From positions 5,332,001-5,396,000 of the forward strand of contig JAZAYU010000012.1 in assembly GCA_038501625.1 (NCBI GenBank): 64,000 bases of DNA, in the 5' to 3' direction. The notes under the pieces were generated by a model. It was given only the letters and a program-made list of their open reading frames with translations, was not told the DNA's origin and did not search any database. Source of the DNA: Corbicula japonica (lineage: Eukaryota > Mollusca > Bivalvia > Venerida > Cyrenidae). Of the stretch, positions 62,565 to 64,000 are shown piece after piece (the first letter of the stretch is position 1; every line of letters starts with the position of its first letter). Made by a program: the position numbers and the translations under genes.

Positions 62565-63054
62565 TTAACCCGTTACTCCATAGATATGCTTTTTATCACA
62601 TGGGCAAGTAGTGTATATCCAGATCAGCAGGCACATCTGTGCAATGTGATCTGGATCTACACTATTTGTTTTTTGGTTAGAAATAACCAAATGAATCTAA
62701 GCGAAGAGTAAAAATCCTGATTGGACAGCACAGATGTGCCTGCAGATCTGGATCTGCATCATTCGCCTACGTCATTGATGGGGTGTCGGCCAAATCCTAT
62801 GGAGTAAATGGGTTAACCCTTTCCTGGATATATACGCATTTGTTCGCATGTGCGACCAGTGTAGATCCAGATCAGCCGGCACATCCGTGCCGTCTGATCA
62901 GGATCTGCACTGGTCGCATTTTGGTCAGAAATAACCTAATGAATCAAAAAGCGAACAGTTTAGATCCTGATCAGATGGCACGGATGTGCCGGCTGATCTG
63001 GATCTAAACTGTTAGCCCTAGCAATAAAGATGCTTCTGTACAGGAAAGGGTTAA
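62565..63054. mobile_element. Two abutting family B elements sharing one TTAA
   Basis: A diverged copy, 62565-62816, and a young copy, 62813-63054, meet at a single TTAA (62813-62816). This fits insertion of one element into the TTAA at the edge of the other. Confidence 0.8.
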
Positions 63055-64000
63055 TGTTACTTCTTACTGTCTCATCAGCCTTTTTCATATATATCTATAT
63101 TTAATTTATGTTTCTCTTTTGATCTTATTTTAATCTCTGTGATGAATAATTTTATTTTTTTTTATCAAATACAAGCGAGGATCCAGGAAGAGCGGGCTTT
63201 AGAATTCATAGATATCCTTAAGAAATTTTTTCTCAAAGTTGTAGTATTTACTTACGTGATAAAGATTGCTTTACCTGGAGACTGACTTATATGAATAGAA
63301 ACATAAGTAAACAGTTAAGATTTAAAAAAAATGACTGAATTTTTTACTCAGTTTTATTTTTAATTTCATAAATGTCTTGTTTTATTTGTGTGATCTTTTT
63401 CACATTTCATTTTTTTATGTCTCAGACTGGTTTATTTGCCAGATGCATGTGAAACATTTGTCCCTTTTCTTACTTGTGTAATTCTTATGTCATATGTTAT
63501 CGATTTTTGTTACTGACTTTGTGAATGAAAAAGTAAATTAAGAAAATTTATAAAGAATTGATTTCAGAAATAAATACTCTAAAAGGCAACAAAAATGTTT
63601 TTTCATCAGATTACAAATAACAAACAAGAAAAAAAGCCAAAGTTATAAAAAAGCCAAAGTTAGAAAAAGAAGCCAAAGATATTGATAAATTTTTGAGTGC
63701 TTTTGGTAATGTTTCAACCCTGTACTCCAATATGCTTTTTATCACAAGGGCGACCATTGTCGATCCAGATCAGCCAGCACATCCGTGCCATCTCATTAGG
63801 ATCTGCACTGTTTGCTTTCAGATCCATGAGGTTATTTCTGAACTAGAAGTGAATAATGCAGATCCTGATCTGGATCTACAATGTTTGCCCATGCCATAAT
63901 GGTTTATCTATGGAGTAATTAGTTATTTCTAAAACACTGAAGACCAAACAATGATAAATGAAAACCAAAGAAAAAAAGAGTATAGCAGTTCTTGATTTGA

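Larger units (their letters stand above)
61159..64000 (+). other. 3' UTR and downstream region
   Basis: The 3' UTR end is not certain. AATAAA hexamers occur near 62026, 62495 and 63568. The region holds a family B copy at 61231-61540 split by a family A core (61270-61386), family B at 61724-61965, 62565-62816, 62813-63054 and about 63715-63925, and an aagccaaagtta short repeat at 63630-63680. No further gene recognised. Confidence 0.55.

Overview
This window looks like eukaryotic nuclear DNA, most likely from a bivalve or related mollusc. That placement is an inference from the AT-rich, MITE-filled introns and the divergence of the protein, and is not proven. Nearly the whole window is one plus-strand gene: a PDE2-type cGMP-stimulated 3',5'-cyclic nucleotide phosphodiesterase (PDE2A orthologue). 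I mapped 25 successive coding exon positions from 6877 to 61158. All have GT-AG boundaries and compatible phases, and together they give 2217 nt (738 residues plus stop). They cover most of GAF-A, GAF-B, the linker helices and the whole HD-type catalytic domain. The N-terminus (roughly the first 200 residues of the vertebrate protein) and the promoter lie upstream of the window or were not recognised.

Layout: 1-6876 is upstream or intronic repeat-rich DNA. 6877-25018 carries the GAF-A exons. 26379-26418 is the first linker exon, and its reading frame continues open past the donor for a further 1 kb to a stop at 27459-27461. 28227-38062 carries GAF-B. 38863-38940 and 40320-40397 are two alternative 78-nt versions of the GAF-B-to-catalytic linker exon. 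42077-61158 carries the catalytic domain and C-terminus. 61159-64000 is 3' UTR and downstream repeats.

The most interesting features are about how this gene can be spliced. (1) A 347-codon read-through tail would make a GAF-A-only protein with a novel acidic C-terminus. (2) There is a pair of same-length, same-phase linker exons. (3) Exon edges have been copied in tandem beside the real exons: five 110-bp acceptor copies precede the last exon, several of which would give a short C-terminus ending in DNIV, and 84-88-bp acceptor copies precede the first alternative linker exon.

The introns are filled with two main short inverted-repeat element families. One is a foldback of about 145 bp (called family A here), with termini like CTGTGCCCAAGG. 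The other is an element of about 240 bp bounded by TTAACCCTTTCC and GGAAAGGGTTAA (called family B here), compatible with a piggyBac-type TTAA target. Several other terminal-inverted-repeat elements and minisatellites are also present. Most short open frames in the window, including those with the recurring peptide DPDQPAHPC, are by-products of family B and are not genes. I saw no tRNA, rRNA, CRISPR array or second protein gene.
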